Shown one piece after another: positions 5,512-5,688 of a stretch of 5,688 bases of DNA. Position numbers and translations under genes: made by a program. Source of the DNA: Tissierellia bacterium (GTDB lineage: Bacteria > Bacillota_A > Clostridia > Tissierellales > Peptoniphilaceae); the NCBI GenBank assembly GCA_012513395.1, contig JAAZCH010000285.1, forward strand, positions 1 to 5,688, read 5' to 3'. Every line of letters begins with the position of its first letter. The first letter of the stretch is position 1. A model generated the notes under the pieces. It was given only the letters and a program-made list of their open reading frames with translations. It ran no database searches and was not told the DNA's origin.

Positions 5512-5688
5512 TTAAAACATGGCTGCTATATTTATTGCTAGTGTTATGAAAAACGAATTAACAACATTTATAAATAAACTCCCTACCAATGGGACTATGA
5601 AAAATGCTCTTGGAGAGGGTCCGTATTTTGCGGTAAGAGTTGACATATTTGCCATTGCAGTAGGTACGGCTCCTAATCCAAAACCACA
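5512..5688 (-). CDS. gltS: Sodium/glutamate symporter GltS, C-terminal fragment
   Basis: Only the last 58 codons and the stop are in the window; the gene enters from the right edge. The segment reads CGFGLGAVPTAMANM, then KYGPSPRAFFIVPLVG, then a hydrophobic helix ending in IAAMF. The GFGLGATPxAxANM motif followed by YGPSxxAFxxVPLVGAFF is the conserved end of the GltS family, inner-membrane carriers that import glutamate with sodium. The fragment covers a re-entrant or pore segment and the final transmembrane helix. There is no recognisable terminator between its stop and the T-box promoter, so its transcript may run into the T-box leader. A functional link to methionine uptake is not evident; it may simply be a neighbour. 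Confidence 0.88.
   Translation of the reverse strand, partial: CGFGLGAVPTAMANMSTLTAKYGPSPRAFFIVPLVGSLFINVVNSFFITLAINIAAMF

Overview
The window is AT-rich, and every supportable gene lies on the minus strand. The sequence points to a low-GC Gram-positive (Firmicutes-type) bacterium. The signs are strong AGGAGG-type ribosome binding sites, consensus TTGACA/TATAAT promoters, a tRNA-sensing T-box leader, and a substrate-binding protein anchored as a lipoprotein. An anaerobic clostridial or Tissierellia-like host is a guess from style alone; no single gene here proves it.

Read in the direction of transcription (high to low coordinates), the window opens with the last 58 codons of a GltS-type sodium/glutamate symporter (5512-5688). 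A promoter (5457-5485) follows, then a complete T-box leader (about 5164-5450). Its specifier aligns as AUG, for methionine. Its antiterminator and terminator share bases and exclude each other. Below it is a tight four-gene operon: an M20 amidohydrolase/peptidase (3924-5114), metN (2879-3913), metI (2206-2886) and metQ (1385-2190), closed by an intrinsic terminator (1339-1363). The inferred logic is that uncharged tRNA-Met lets transcription pass the terminator. The MetNIQ ABC importer then brings in methionine or a derivative, and the M20 enzyme may release methionine from an amide-linked precursor.

The most unusual detail is at the start of metQ. The ATG with a good ribosome binding site is followed by a run of six A and an immediate stop codon. 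One extra A would give a textbook lipoprotein signal peptide fused to the otherwise intact protein. This is a sequencing error, a disabling mutation, or a slippage/phase-variable switch.

After a 416-bp gap comes a second transcription unit. It has a perfect-consensus promoter (1189-1217) and a long leader of about 214 nt rich in inverted repeats. Its genes are an alpha/beta hydrolase of the meta-cleavage (C-C bond) type (147-968) and, after a GC-rich intercistronic hairpin, the first 33 codons of a probable 2-keto-4-pentenoate hydratase-family protein (1-99). These two enzymes act in succession in aromatic meta-cleavage pathways. That is intriguing if the host is an anaerobe, because the ring-opening step normally needs oxygen. 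I see no convincing forward-strand gene, tRNA, rRNA, CRISPR array or mobile element.
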